Positions 1-8,628 of a stretch of 64,000 nt of DNA are shown one piece after another (positions within the stretch are counted from its first letter, which is position 1; each line of letters opens with the position of its first letter). This DNA is from Acidisoma cellulosilyticum (lineage in GTDB: Bacteria > Pseudomonadota > Alphaproteobacteria > Acetobacterales > Acetobacteraceae), in contig NZ_JAESVA010000006.1 in NCBI RefSeq assembly GCF_020621385.1, positions 1 through 64,000 on the forward strand, read 5' to 3'. A model generated the notes under the pieces. It saw only the letters and a program-made list of their open reading frames with translations, was not told where the DNA came from and ran no database searches. The translations under genes and the position numbers were made by a program.

Positions 1-1
1 T

Positions 2-103
2 GCCGTCGCAACACGGTATGACAAACGAGACGACAACTTCCTCGCCTCTGTTCAGCTCGCCTCAATCCGCATCTGGCTGCGTCATAATGAGTCGGTGACC
101 TAG
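2..103 (+). mobile_element. IS5-type transposase C-terminal remnant (partial, cut by window edge)
   Basis: An open frame enters from the left edge and ends at a TAG at 101-103. Its 33 residues read AVATRYDKRDDNF then LASVQLASIRIWL, which matches the usual C-terminal tail of IS5/IS1182-like transposases (TRYDK..xNFLA.V.LA...IWL). The N-terminal part lies outside the window, so it cannot be said whether the element is intact. No clear terminal inverted repeat can be defined from the 70 bases that follow. It marks an insertion sequence next to the catabolic cluster. Confidence 0.7.
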
Positions 104-176
104 CCTGCTCGCCCAAACACTTGCCAGACCAATCTCAACAATCGAGAGCGGCATCTCTCTCTCCTTGGATTATGCT

Positions 177-1430
177 TTATCTTTGGGAGGTCCTAAAGTG
201 ATGCGCATGTTGCGATGTGCTGAGCTTTGCTTTCGCGACCTCGTCACGTGACACGACCCGAAGATGAACTTCATCCGGCCCATCGATGAATCGCAGAGCC
301 CGGCCCCAACTCCATAGAGAGGCCAGCGGCGTATCATTCGACAAACCCATCGCCCCGAACATCTGCATAGCCCGATCCAGGACACGCGTTTGCAACCTGG
401 CGGCAACCACTTTGATGGCCGAAACGTCGACGCGCGCTGCCTGATTTCCGTCTGTATCCATACGCCATGCGGCCCGCAGACATAGCAACCGCGCTTGATC
501 GATCTCGATGCGCGATAAAGCGATTTCATCCTGATTATTCGCGAAATCCGCCAATGCCCGCCCGAAGACCCGACGCTGCAATGCCCGATGACACATGAGC
601 TCCAAGGCTAGCTCGCACTGGCCAATCGTCCGCATACAGTGATGGATGCGACCCGGCCCCAGTCTTGCCTGGGCAATTGCGAATCCTGCGTTTTCCTCGC
701 CCAAAAGAGCATCGGCCGGAACGCGGACCTCCGTGAAACTCACCTCGCAATGACCGTCAATGGCATAATGGCTCATGATCGGTATATTACGCACAACGCG
801 AACGCCGGGCGCATCCATCGGCACGATGATGAACGAATGCCGGCGATGCCGCGGGGCATCGGCATCGAAATTCGACACGCCCATGACGAGCAAAAAAGCG
901 GCGTGAGGATGAAGCGCACCCGTATTGAACCATTTGCGCCCGTTGATGACATAACTGTCGCCGTCGCGGCGAATTTCAGTTTGCAGGTTGGTCGGATCCG
1001 AAGAAGCGACGTCGGGCTCGGTAATCGAAACAACGGAGCGGATCTCACCATTCAAAAGCGGGTTCAGCCATTGGCGACGCTGTTCCGGCGTTGCGAAGAG
1101 GTGCAAAATCTCCATATTGCCGGTATCGGGCGCGTTGCAGTTAAATACCTCCGCAGACCAAGGAACCGGGCCCATCAATTCCGCAATGGGCGCATATTCG
1201 AGATTCGACAGTCTCGTTCCTGGCTCGTCATCTTTCAATCCGGGTAAAAACAGATTCCATAAACCTTCGGAGCGGGCCTTCGCCTTAAGCGGCTCCACCA
1301 CCTCAAGCGGGTAGGTACCGCGCTCAGCAAGCTCCAGCCAATGCTGGTTTGCGGGCAGGATCTCATGATCCATGAATGCAGAAACGCGCTGCCGAAGGTC
1401 CTCGACACGCTTGGAATAGGCAAAATCCAT
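177..1430 (-). CDS. Acyl-CoA dehydrogenase (ACAD10/11-like)
   Basis: The 417-residue product has the N-terminal helical, middle beta and C-terminal helical domains of FAD-dependent acyl-CoA dehydrogenases, with the middle-domain segment SITEPDVASSDPTN followed by an INGRKWFNTGA strand. It would introduce a 2,3-double bond in an acyl-CoA, or act on a 4-phosphorylated acyl-CoA as in the ACAD10/11 family. The start has a strong GGGAGG ribosome site 5 bases upstream. It is the last gene of the CoA-transferase/SDR/APH/ACAD run and lies 22 bases after the APH-type kinase, the partner domain to which this dehydrogenase is fused in animals. Substrate is inferred, not seen. Confidence 0.88.
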   Translation of the reverse strand: MDFAYSKRVEDLRQRVSAFMDHEILPANQHWLELAERGTYPLEVVEPLKAKARSEGLWNLFLPGLKDDEPGTRLSNLEYAPIAELMGPVPWSAEVFNCNAPDTGNMEILHLFATPEQRRQWLNPLLNGEIRSVVSITEPDVASSDPTNLQTEIRRDGDSYVINGRKWFNTGALHPHAAFLLVMGVSNFDADAPRHRRHSFIIVPMDAPGVRVVRNIPIMSHYAIDGHCEVSFTEVRVPADALLGEENAGFAIAQARLGPGRIHHCMRTIGQCELALELMCHRALQRRVFGRALADFANNQDEIALSRIEIDQARLLCLRAAWRMDTDGNQAARVDVSAIKVVAARLQTRVLDRAMQMFGAMGLSNDTPLASLWSWGRALRFIDGPDEVHLRVVSRDEVAKAKLSTSQHAHHFRTSQR

Positions 1431-1452
1431 CTTATCCTCCCGCGGAATAAGC

Positions 1453-2475
1453 TCAGGCTTGATTGACGATATCCATAGCCCGTTTCGCGAAATGACGACC
1501 CAGGTGGCTGACCGCAGCAGCGTTGCGGCCTGCCGCTATGCCGGCACGCTCCCGGTCGGCAATGCCCACGAAAATCACCGCAAACCGAAACAGCGCGAAG
1601 GCAAGATGAAACTTGCCGAAGGCCCTGTCGGGAGTTCCCTGGGAGAAGTAATGCGCGACAAACGCCTCCTCGGTTGGAATGCCGAGCGCTGCCCTGTCGA
1701 GCCCAAGAATGCCGGCATATTCATCTGGCGCGGTATGCCAAGGCATGCAACAGAAGCCCAAATCAGCCAGCGGGTGGCCGAGTGTTGAAAGCTCCCAATC
1801 CAAGACGCCGACAACGCGCGGCTCCGTGGGATGGATGATCAAATTTCCCAATCGAAAGTCGCCATGAGCTATAGCGACGCGACCATCATCCGCGGGAAGA
1901 TTGTCAGGAAGCCAGGTCACCAATGCATCTAGTTCGGGAATATTGTCAGTCGGAGATTCCGTCCATTGGCGCGACCAACGGGCGATCTGCCGCTGAAAGT
2001 AATTGCCCGGGCGGCCAAAATCGCTCAATCCCAAATCGTCGGGGTTAAGCGCATGCAGCGCCGCGAGCGTTTCCGCCATGCTCAGATAAATCGCCCGACG
2101 CTCGTCAGGCTCCAAGCCTGGCAATGCGCTGTCGTGAAAGACCCGTCCCGATAGCCGTTCCATCACGTAGAATGGCGTACCGATGATATCATCATCTGGG
2201 TGGTACAGTATGGCGGCGGGCACAGGGACGGCCGTGTGCTTTAGGGCCGATAAGACACGAAATTCCCGATCGATCGCATGGGCCGATGGCAGGATCGACC
2301 CTTCCGGCTTTTTTCGAAGCACCAATTCCCTGTCGCCGAAACTCAGGAAATAGGTTGGGTTGGACTGTCCGCCTTCAATTTTCTCAAGCGACATGGCCCC
2401 GGTCAGACCCAGCTTTTCGCCAAGAAAGGCAAGCAATCTATCCGTCTTGATCATAGGGTCCGCATGACCTGTCAT
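1453..2475 (-). CDS. APH-type phosphotransferase, partner of the acyl-CoA dehydrogenase
   Basis: This is a 340-residue aminoglycoside-phosphotransferase-fold kinase. The catalytic loop HGDFRLGN is at about residues 204-211 and the metal-binding DWE at 226-228; LVLRKKPEG near 51-59 gives the ATP-binding lysine region. The HPTEPRVVGVLDWELSTLG stretch is the form found in the kinase half of ACAD10/11 and in LvaA-type kinases, which phosphorylate the 4-hydroxyl of 4-hydroxyacyl-CoAs, rather than in antibiotic-resistance kinases. The ATG overlaps the stop of the upstream SDR by one base (TAATG), so translation is coupled. A role on a hydroxyacyl-CoA is inferred from family and neighbours. Confidence 0.82.
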   Translation of the reverse strand: MTGHADPMIKTDRLLAFLGEKLGLTGAMSLEKIEGGQSNPTYFLSFGDRELVLRKKPEGSILPSAHAIDREFRVLSALKHTAVPVPAAILYHPDDDIIGTPFYVMERLSGRVFHDSALPGLEPDERRAIYLSMAETLAALHALNPDDLGLSDFGRPGNYFQRQIARWSRQWTESPTDNIPELDALVTWLPDNLPADDGRVAIAHGDFRLGNLIIHPTEPRVVGVLDWELSTLGHPLADLGFCCMPWHTAPDEYAGILGLDRAALGIPTEEAFVAHYFSQGTPDRAFGKFHLAFALFRFAVIFVGIADRERAGIAAGRNAAAVSHLGRHFAKRAMDIVNQA

Positions 2476-3245
2476 TACAAAGAACTCACTAAATGGCCGC
2501 CATCGACGGTGATCGTCGATCCCGTCATGAAGCGGGACGCGGCGCTTGCCAGAAGCAGCAAGGGTCCGTCGAGGTCTTCCAAGTTGCCGAGCCGACGTTG
2601 CGGAATACGCGCAATCATGGCGCGTCCCGCGTCGCTTTCGAAAAATGCTCTGTTGAGGTCCGTCGCAATATAGCCGGGTGCCAGGGCATTCACACGAATG
2701 TGGAATCGCGCAAGTTCCAGCGCCATCGCTTGGGTCAGCTGCACAAGCCCGGCTTTAGAGACCGCATAGGCCGAGACATGGCCCGCAACCCGGAAACCAA
2801 GGATCGACGCAACGTTGACGATTGTTCCCTCTGTGCCCGCTGCTTTGGCGGCACGCGCGAAACTGCGGGAGACGAGCCAGGCGCCTTTGAGATTCGTGTC
2901 CAGCACGCGATCCCAATCCTCCTCCTCAAGATCTAACGCGCCGGCAGACACAGCAATTCCGGAATTATTGATCAGTATCGATATGGGGCCGACCGCCGCT
3001 ACGGCCTGTGACAAGGCCTCCTCGACAGACTGCGCATTGGTGACATCCATGACCGTCGCCGTTGCGTGATAGCCCTGGCCGCGCAGTTCCGTCACGGCTT
3101 GCTCAAGGACTTCCAAACGCCGCCCCGTCAACACCACGTTCGCGCCGGCACGGGCGAGTACCTCTGCGAAATGCCGCCCGAGCCCGCCGGACGCCCCCGT
3201 GACGAGCGCGCTTTGGCCAGCCAGATGAAAGATATCACTGCTCAT
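2475..3245 (-). CDS. SDR-family oxidoreductase (possible ketoacyl-CoA reductase, LvaD-like position)
   Basis: A classical 256-residue short-chain dehydrogenase. The nucleotide-binding TGASGGLG is at residues 16-23, NNSG at 93-96 (Ser in place of the usual Ala), catalytic Ser147, and YAVSK at 160-164. It overlaps the stop of the CoA-transferase subunit B by 4 bases (ATGA) and the next kinase start by one base, so it belongs to the same transcript. In levulinate-type pathways an SDR at this step reduces a 4-ketoacyl-CoA to the 4-hydroxyacyl-CoA. That assignment is by analogy only. Confidence 0.85.
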   Translation of the reverse strand: MSSDIFHLAGQSALVTGASGGLGRHFAEVLARAGANVVLTGRRLEVLEQAVTELRGQGYHATATVMDVTNAQSVEEALSQAVAAVGPISILINNSGIAVSAGALDLEEEDWDRVLDTNLKGAWLVSRSFARAAKAAGTEGTIVNVASILGFRVAGHVSAYAVSKAGLVQLTQAMALELARFHIRVNALAPGYIATDLNRAFFESDAGRAMIARIPQRRLGNLEDLDGPLLLLASAASRFMTGSTITVDGGHLVSSL

Positions 3246-3892
3246 CGGGATTCCAAATTCACGTCAAAACGCGCCGTCGTTTTACGTTGAATTTCTTCCA
3301 GTGCGACGCCCGGCGCACATTCGATCAAGGATAACGGTCCTCCACGCTCCAAAAACTGGAACACGGCCAGGTCAGTAATGATCAGATCCACCACGGCGCG
3401 CCCTGTCAGCGGCAGGGTACAATGCTTGATCAGCTTCGGGGCGCCTGATTTCTCGACATGGTCCATCAGGATGGTCACGCGCTTGACGCCCGCCACCAAG
3501 TCCATTGCCCCGCCCATGCCTTTTACCATTTTTCCGGGGACCATCCAATTGGCGAGGTCACCGCGCTCGGATACCTGCATAGCGCCCAGAATGGACAAAT
3601 CCATATGTCCGCCACGGATCATGGCGAAACTATCCGCGCTTGATACATAGCTCGTCGTCGGGATTTCAGTGACCGTCTGCTTTCCCGCGTTGATGATATC
3701 CGGGTCGACATCCTCCAGATAGGGAAATGGCCCCATGCCCAGCATGCCGTTTTCACTTTGAAGTGTGACCGTCAGCCCAGGGGCAATCCAATTCGCAACA
3801 AGCGTGGGAATGCCGATGCCAAGATTTACGTAATAGCCGTCTCCAATCTCACGAGCAGCCCTTTGTGCCATTTCATCCCTTGTCCAAGGCAT
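3242..3892 (-). CDS. 3-oxoacid CoA-transferase, subunit B
   Basis: A 216-residue family I CoA-transferase beta subunit. SENGMLGMGP near residues 46-55 contains the conserved ENG motif with the catalytic glutamate that forms the covalent CoA thioester. The sequence continues with the GGHMDLSILGAMQV and GMGGAMDLV segments typical of ScoB/AtoA/PcaJ. Together with subunit A it would move CoA from succinyl-CoA or acetyl-CoA onto a free keto or hydroxy acid. The ATG overlaps the stop of subunit A by one base. In this cluster the pair probably supplies the acid-activation step that a CoA ligase performs in other 4-hydroxyacid pathways. Confidence 0.92.
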   Translation of the reverse strand: MPWTRDEMAQRAAREIGDGYYVNLGIGIPTLVANWIAPGLTVTLQSENGMLGMGPFPYLEDVDPDIINAGKQTVTEIPTTSYVSSADSFAMIRGGHMDLSILGAMQVSERGDLANWMVPGKMVKGMGGAMDLVAGVKRVTILMDHVEKSGAPKLIKHCTLPLTGRAVVDLIITDLAVFQFLERGGPLSLIECAPGVALEEIQRKTTARFDVNLESR

Positions 3893-4614
3893 CAGCCGAC
3901 ACCTTCCAGAATCGGGCGCGGCCGTGTGGTCACACGTTCGATCCGCTTCTCATAGGCCATTCCTTGGACAATGCGATCGACATAAATGCCTGGCGTGTGG
4001 ATATGATCCGGATCAAGCATCCCAGGATCAGTGATCTCTTCAACCTCCGCGATGGTCACAGCACCGGCTGTCGCCATCATGGGATTGAAGTTGCGTGCGG
4101 TCTTTCTATAAACAAGATTGCCTTCGGTGTCGCTCTTCCAGGCCTTCACAATGGATAGATCCGCGGTCAGTGCGGTTTCCATCACATAATCCTGGCCCTT
4201 AAAGCTCCGCACCTCCTTGCCGTCCGCCACGATGGTGCCGACCCCGGTCTTAGTGAAAAAGGCCGGGATCCCAGCTCCGCCGGCCCTGATGCGCTCTGCC
4301 AACGTGCCTTGCGGGTTGAATTCCAACTCAAGCTTGCCCGCGAGATAAAGCTGTTCGAAGAGTTTGTTTTCTCCGACATAGGAGCTGATCATCTTCCTAA
4401 TCTGCCCACCCGCGAGAAGTATGCCCAGACCGAAGTCATCAACGCCGCAGTTGTTCGAAATGACGGTAAGATCGCGGACACCACTGCGTCGGATCGCCTC
4501 TATCAAGGTTTCTGGAATACCGCAGAGGCCGAACCCGCCGGCCATCAGGGTCATGCCGTCCCACAACAAGCCTTCCGTCGCGGCATTCGCATCCGTAAAG
4601 GTTTTCTGCCGCAT
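3892..4614 (-). CDS. 3-oxoacid CoA-transferase, subunit A
   Basis: The alpha subunit, 240 residues from the chosen start. It has the CoA-binding segment LMAGGFGLCGIPETLI and the SNNCGVDDFGLGILL stretch typical of ScoA/AtoD/PcaI. The ATG at 4614 is preferred over one 33 bases upstream because GGAAGGAGG lies just before it and family members begin at this methionine (MRQKTF). It precedes subunit B in the same direction with a one-base overlap, the usual A-B order. The exact acid substrate cannot be read from the sequence. Confidence 0.92.
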   Translation of the reverse strand: MRQKTFTDANAATEGLLWDGMTLMAGGFGLCGIPETLIEAIRRSGVRDLTVISNNCGVDDFGLGILLAGGQIRKMISSYVGENKLFEQLYLAGKLELEFNPQGTLAERIRAGGAGIPAFFTKTGVGTIVADGKEVRSFKGQDYVMETALTADLSIVKAWKSDTEGNLVYRKTARNFNPMMATAGAVTIAEVEEITDPGMLDPDHIHTPGIYVDRIVQGMAYEKRIERVTTRPRPILEGVG

Positions 4615-4675
4615 GACGCCTCCTTCCTCTATCCTATGCATCGGCAAAGCCGATGCGTTTCAATGTCGAAGACCG

Positions 4676-5638
4676 TTATTTTATAAAGAGATATTTCGAC
4701 CGATCGATCGTCAGCGACACCGCCAATATAATCACAATCCCCTTGACGATATCCTGCGTAAACGAATTCACCTGCGTGACGTCCATGCCATTGGTGAGGA
4801 TCGCGATCACCAGCACACCAAGGAACGTGCGGTGGGGACCGCCAACGCCACCCGATAGCGCTGTTCCCCCCATCACGACAGCGGCGATGGCGTTGAGCAG
4901 AAGCCCGCTGCCGGCGGTCGGCGTTCCGGCGCCCACCTGACCGGTGAGCATGACGCCGGCCAGGCCGCAAACGCCGCCCGAAATGACAAAAGCGACAATC
5001 TTATAAAATGTGACGGGCACGCCGGCATTGGACGCGACGATTTCACCGCCGCCAAGCGCATAAAGATAACGCCCAAGCCTTGTGCGGAACGCGATCAATG
5101 TGAAGATGACTGTCGTCAGGACCGCAAACCAAATGACATTCGGAACATGCAGGAAAAGCGAGCCATTCATCATATTTGGAAGAATCTGGTTTTCAAAAAT
5201 GATCGACTGACCCTGCGAGATCTGGTTGGCGATACCGGACAGAATCGACAGCATGCCGAGCGTGACAAGGAACGACGGAACGCGAAGCTGCGTGACAATA
5301 ACACCGTTGATCAAACCAACGACCGCGCCCGTGACCACGGCAACGGCCATGCTACCCACGATGCCGAGCGCATCGACTGTCAGCGCCGACAAGATCCCCG
5401 TCAAAGTCACCAGCGCGCCAATGGAAAGATCAATCGATCCGATCAGGATGATCACGGTCTCCGCCAAAGAGACCATCAACAGCACCGAGGACTGCCGACC
5501 GATATTCCCGGCATTTTCGTAGGACAGAAACAGCGGATTAACGATGGAAAAATAGGCGATCAGGATCGCGATCGCGACGATAGACGGACCGAAGGATCGG
5601 ATCTGCCCGGACGGCATCCTGCTGATGATGGTTCTCAT
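4676..5638 (-). CDS. Ribose-type ABC transporter permease (system 2)
   Basis: A 320-residue inner-membrane permease of the RbsC/BPD_transp_2 family with about eight to ten hydrophobic segments and the GGVGGPHRTFLGVLVIAIL signature near the C-terminus. The ATG at 5638 (MRTIISRM) is chosen because it follows an AGAGG site and starts 7 bases after the stop of the ATPase gene; an open extension upstream overlaps that gene and has no membrane character. It works with the ATPase at 5646-7229 and the binding protein at 7219-8478 as a carbohydrate importer. Only one permease gene is present, so it probably forms a homodimer. Confidence 0.9.
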   Translation of the reverse strand: MRTIISRMPSGQIRSFGPSIVAIAILIAYFSIVNPLFLSYENAGNIGRQSSVLLMVSLAETVIILIGSIDLSIGALVTLTGILSALTVDALGIVGSMAVAVVTGAVVGLINGVIVTQLRVPSFLVTLGMLSILSGIANQISQGQSIIFENQILPNMMNGSLFLHVPNVIWFAVLTTVIFTLIAFRTRLGRYLYALGGGEIVASNAGVPVTFYKIVAFVISGGVCGLAGVMLTGQVGAGTPTAGSGLLLNAIAAVVMGGTALSGGVGGPHRTFLGVLVIAILTNGMDVTQVNSFTQDIVKGIVIILAVSLTIDRSKYLFIK

Positions 5639-5645
5639 TTTACCT

Positions 5646-7229
5646 CTAGAGCATTGCGGGGAGGATATCGATCTCCCGCGGCTTGGCATCCTTGGGTGCA
5701 TCGATGAGTGCTGAACACTGCCCATTGCGCATCACCAGAATCCTATTCGAAAGCCCAATCAACTCGGCGAGATTGTCCGATACCAGAAGGATGGCAGCAC
5801 CCGCTGCCGCCATCTCGCGCATCAGGGCGTATAGATCTTCCTTCGCCCCGACATCGAGACCACGGGCCGGATCATCCAGCACGAGGATCCTGACCCCGCG
5901 CGCGAGCCATTTTCCAAAGACAACCTTCTGTTGGTTTCCACCGGACAGCGTACGACACAGGGCCTTGCCATTGCTTGGCCGAACGCGAAGGCGCCCAATC
6001 CACTGCTTCGTCAGGTTACGGCTCAACGACGGTGATAGAAACCAAGGAATCGCATGCTTGATGAGGCTCATGTTTGGCAGGGTCAGATTGTTCTCAATCG
6101 TGTCCGTGCCGATGATTCCGCCAATAGTGCGCTCCGCCGGCACATAGCCGATGCCGAGGTCTATGGCCTGCCGCCTGGCGCCCGGCTTCAGCGGCGTTCC
6201 ATATAAGGTGAGCATACCCTTATCCTGTTGCTCCACGCCCGCCACAAGCTTTGCCAACATCGACTTGCCCGAGCCGAGGACACCGGCGACGCCCAAAATC
6301 TCACCGGCCCGAAGATCGAACGAGACGTCTTGCACCTGGGACGATTTGCTAAGCCCGGCGGCCGAGACCGCGATCTCGGCCTCAGGCTCTCGCTGGCTGC
6401 CTTCGTGGTAGAAAAATGCGTTGCGCTCTCGCCCCACTATAGACTGGTGCAGCAAAGCCTCATCAACCTCGTCAATCCCACGCTGCAAAACGAGGCAACC
6501 ATCCTTGAGCGCAACAACCTCTTCACAAATAGCAAAGACGTCGCGTAGGCGATGCGACACCAGCACAAAAGAGCCCTTTTTTCGCCAGCGTCTTATGCCG
6601 TCGAACAGCTTCGCTGCCTCGCTGTCCGACAGCGCGCTCGTCGGCTCATCGAGCAGTATGACGGGCTCCACCGGATAAATCCGCGCGACGGCGAAGGCTT
6701 TCGCAATCTCGACCAATTGGCGCTGACCGAAGGACAAATTGCCGGTCAAGGCGCGCGGGCTCACGTCAATCTCAAGTTCATCGAGAACCGCCTTAGCCTC
6801 GGCGATCATCCGCGGCTGGTGCAGCACCCCGCCCAGGCTAAACGTCTTTTCACGCCCCAAGAATATATTTTCGTAAACCGGAATCGTCGCGATCAGCCCC
6901 TGTTCCTGAAACACGGTCGCCACACCCAGCCGCGCGGCCTCGGAGGGATGGCCGAACCGCACGGGCTTGCCATTGATAGCGACCGTGCCTTCGTCGGGTC
7001 TGACCGTGCCATTGACGATCGACAGCAAGGTTGATTTCCCTGCCCCGTTCTCCCCCACCAAACCCAGCATGCCGAATCGCTTAAGGGTGAAACTGACGGA
7101 GGTCAGCGCCTTCGTACCGGGATAGGACTTGCTGACGCCCCGCAGTTCCAAAGCCAGGCTTGATGGTGCCGTGCTAGCAGGCATCGACGTCGCGCGCACG
7201 GCACTTGATGGCGTGGCGCTAACCACCAT
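5646..7229 (-). CDS. Ribose-type ABC transporter ATP-binding protein (system 2), duplicated NBD
   Basis: An RbsA/MglA-type protein of about 527 residues with two nucleotide-binding domains. The first has Walker A GENGAGKST and the signature LSFGQRQLVEIAKAF; the second has the degenerate P-loop GVLGSGKSM and LSGGNQQKVVFGKWLA. The ATG at 7229 overlaps the end of the binding-protein gene by 11 bases and lacks a strong ribosome site; a later ATG at 7184 is possible, and the real homology starts near LALELRGVSKSYPG. It sits in the usual binding protein-ATPase-permease order. Confidence 0.92.
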   Translation of the reverse strand: MVVSATPSSAVRATSMPASTAPSSLALELRGVSKSYPGTKALTSVSFTLKRFGMLGLVGENGAGKSTLLSIVNGTVRPDEGTVAINGKPVRFGHPSEAARLGVATVFQEQGLIATIPVYENIFLGREKTFSLGGVLHQPRMIAEAKAVLDELEIDVSPRALTGNLSFGQRQLVEIAKAFAVARIYPVEPVILLDEPTSALSDSEAAKLFDGIRRWRKKGSFVLVSHRLRDVFAICEEVVALKDGCLVLQRGIDEVDEALLHQSIVGRERNAFFYHEGSQREPEAEIAVSAAGLSKSSQVQDVSFDLRAGEILGVAGVLGSGKSMLAKLVAGVEQQDKGMLTLYGTPLKPGARRQAIDLGIGYVPAERTIGGIIGTDTIENNLTLPNMSLIKHAIPWFLSPSLSRNLTKQWIGRLRVRPSNGKALCRTLSGGNQQKVVFGKWLARGVRILVLDDPARGLDVGAKEDLYALMREMAAAGAAILLVSDNLAELIGLSNRILVMRNGQCSALIDAPKDAKPREIDILPAML

Positions 7230-8478
7230 GAAAGGGCCCGGTCTTATAGCGTTCGGCATAAAGCTGCGTTGTCGCCGCAAGTTCCGCCGCCCAGCCGGAA
7301 GATTTATAGGCCGCGTTGAGCCGCGCCTCGTTCGGCATACCCGCCCAATGAACCACCGGGTCAATCGGCGTCACCTTGTTCTGCGGATCCCAATCGTTCG
7401 GGTGCAGGCTGCGGCTCATCCTCAGCCAATCGAAAGGCAGCTTGGCGCTGGCATAGATCTTCTGATTGATACTCTCCGCATTTTCCACTGTTGCGGTCAG
7501 CGACCCTGTATAGATCAGACGCTCAGGCAGACTTGGCTTCCATCCCGAGTAGGCATCGAACAGAAGCACCGCCGCAAAACCTGCCTGATAGGGCGGAAGG
7601 GATGTATTTGTCGCGACAAACTGCCCACCTTTCGCCACTTCGGCTAGTCCCTCCGGCAGGCCGTCGATGCCGGCGACCTTGACGGACGTGAGATTGCGCT
7701 CCTTCAAGACACTGAGAACGCCGAGCGCCATGGAGTCATTCTGCGCGAAGACGCCCTTCATGTCGGGATAGGCGGTCACCATGCTCAGCATGACACTCCG
7801 CGCCTTCTCGCGAACCCAATCCGCACGCAGGCCGCCAACAATCTTGATGCCCGGGAACTCGCCGGCAGCCTTCATCATGCCGGCCGTTCGCGCGTCATCG
7901 GTCGGCGTGGCAAGGCCTTTGATATGGACGACGGTGCCTTCCCCGCCGATCGATTTGAATAGAACCTTCGCAACCTCATAGCCGGCTTGCACCGAATTCG
8001 AGGTGTTATAGGAGACGAAGTAGTCTCCCACATCGGGCGGCGTGAACCATGCCGGGATTTCCCAGATCGTCGTATAGTAAACGCTGTTCTGCTGACATAT
8101 CCGCGCGACCATCGGAACTTCGCCGGCGGCGACCACGGTGTTGATCAGCATGCTGACGCTCTGAATAGGCAAGCCTCGCACCTGGCTCAACTCACGCGCG
8201 GCGTCATTGTCGTGCAGCAATTCTACTTCGCCAATCTGCAGCTCTTCGCAGGTTGCATGGAACCCTTTGGCAAAGGCCGCCCAGTAATCATTGGCAAGCG
8301 TCGCGAATTGCGCGGCGATTTTTCCCTTCGCCGCCGCTTGTGCACGGGACGCGAATTCTATGCCAGCCGCCCCTGTGGGTATCGCGATACCGGCAGCAGC
8401 AGCGAGTTTGATAAACACCCGGCGAGTCTGCGGGTTCTTAAGTCGAAAGGCAGCGGCAATAATCTCTTCTTCAGACAT
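7219..8478 (-). CDS. Sugar ABC transporter substrate-binding protein (system 2), Tat-type signal
   Basis: A periplasmic binding protein of about 419 residues in the ribose-binding (Peripla_BP_4) superfamily. The N-terminus carries TRRVFIKLAAAAG, a good twin-arginine motif (S/T-R-R-x-F-L-K) followed by a hydrophobic stretch, suggesting folded export rather than Sec export, which is unusual for sugar-binding proteins. MSEEEIIAAAF is preferred as the start because GGGAGAGAATC lies directly before the ATG at 8478. It differs strongly from the other binding protein at 17829-18986, so the two importers probably take different ligands. Confidence 0.88.
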   Translation of the reverse strand: MSEEEIIAAAFRLKNPQTRRVFIKLAAAAGIAIPTGAAGIEFASRAQAAAKGKIAAQFATLANDYWAAFAKGFHATCEELQIGEVELLHDNDAARELSQVRGLPIQSVSMLINTVVAAGEVPMVARICQQNSVYYTTIWEIPAWFTPPDVGDYFVSYNTSNSVQAGYEVAKVLFKSIGGEGTVVHIKGLATPTDDARTAGMMKAAGEFPGIKIVGGLRADWVREKARSVMLSMVTAYPDMKGVFAQNDSMALGVLSVLKERNLTSVKVAGIDGLPEGLAEVAKGGQFVATNTSLPPYQAGFAAVLLFDAYSGWKPSLPERLIYTGSLTATVENAESINQKIYASAKLPFDWLRMSRSLHPNDWDPQNKVTPIDPVVHWAGMPNEARLNAAYKSSGWAAELAATTQLYAERYKTGPFHGG

Positions 8479-8628
8479 GATTCTCTCCCATAAGCCTCTT
8501 ACCGTGAGAACATCTTGGCGAGGCATTTTTTCTATAAGAAGGCGAGCATCGATGCGGCGATCATTCTACGTGATGGTCTGAACCTCCTGCTGGTCTCCGA
8601 GGATTTAAGCGATCTGTCGTGCTTGTCG

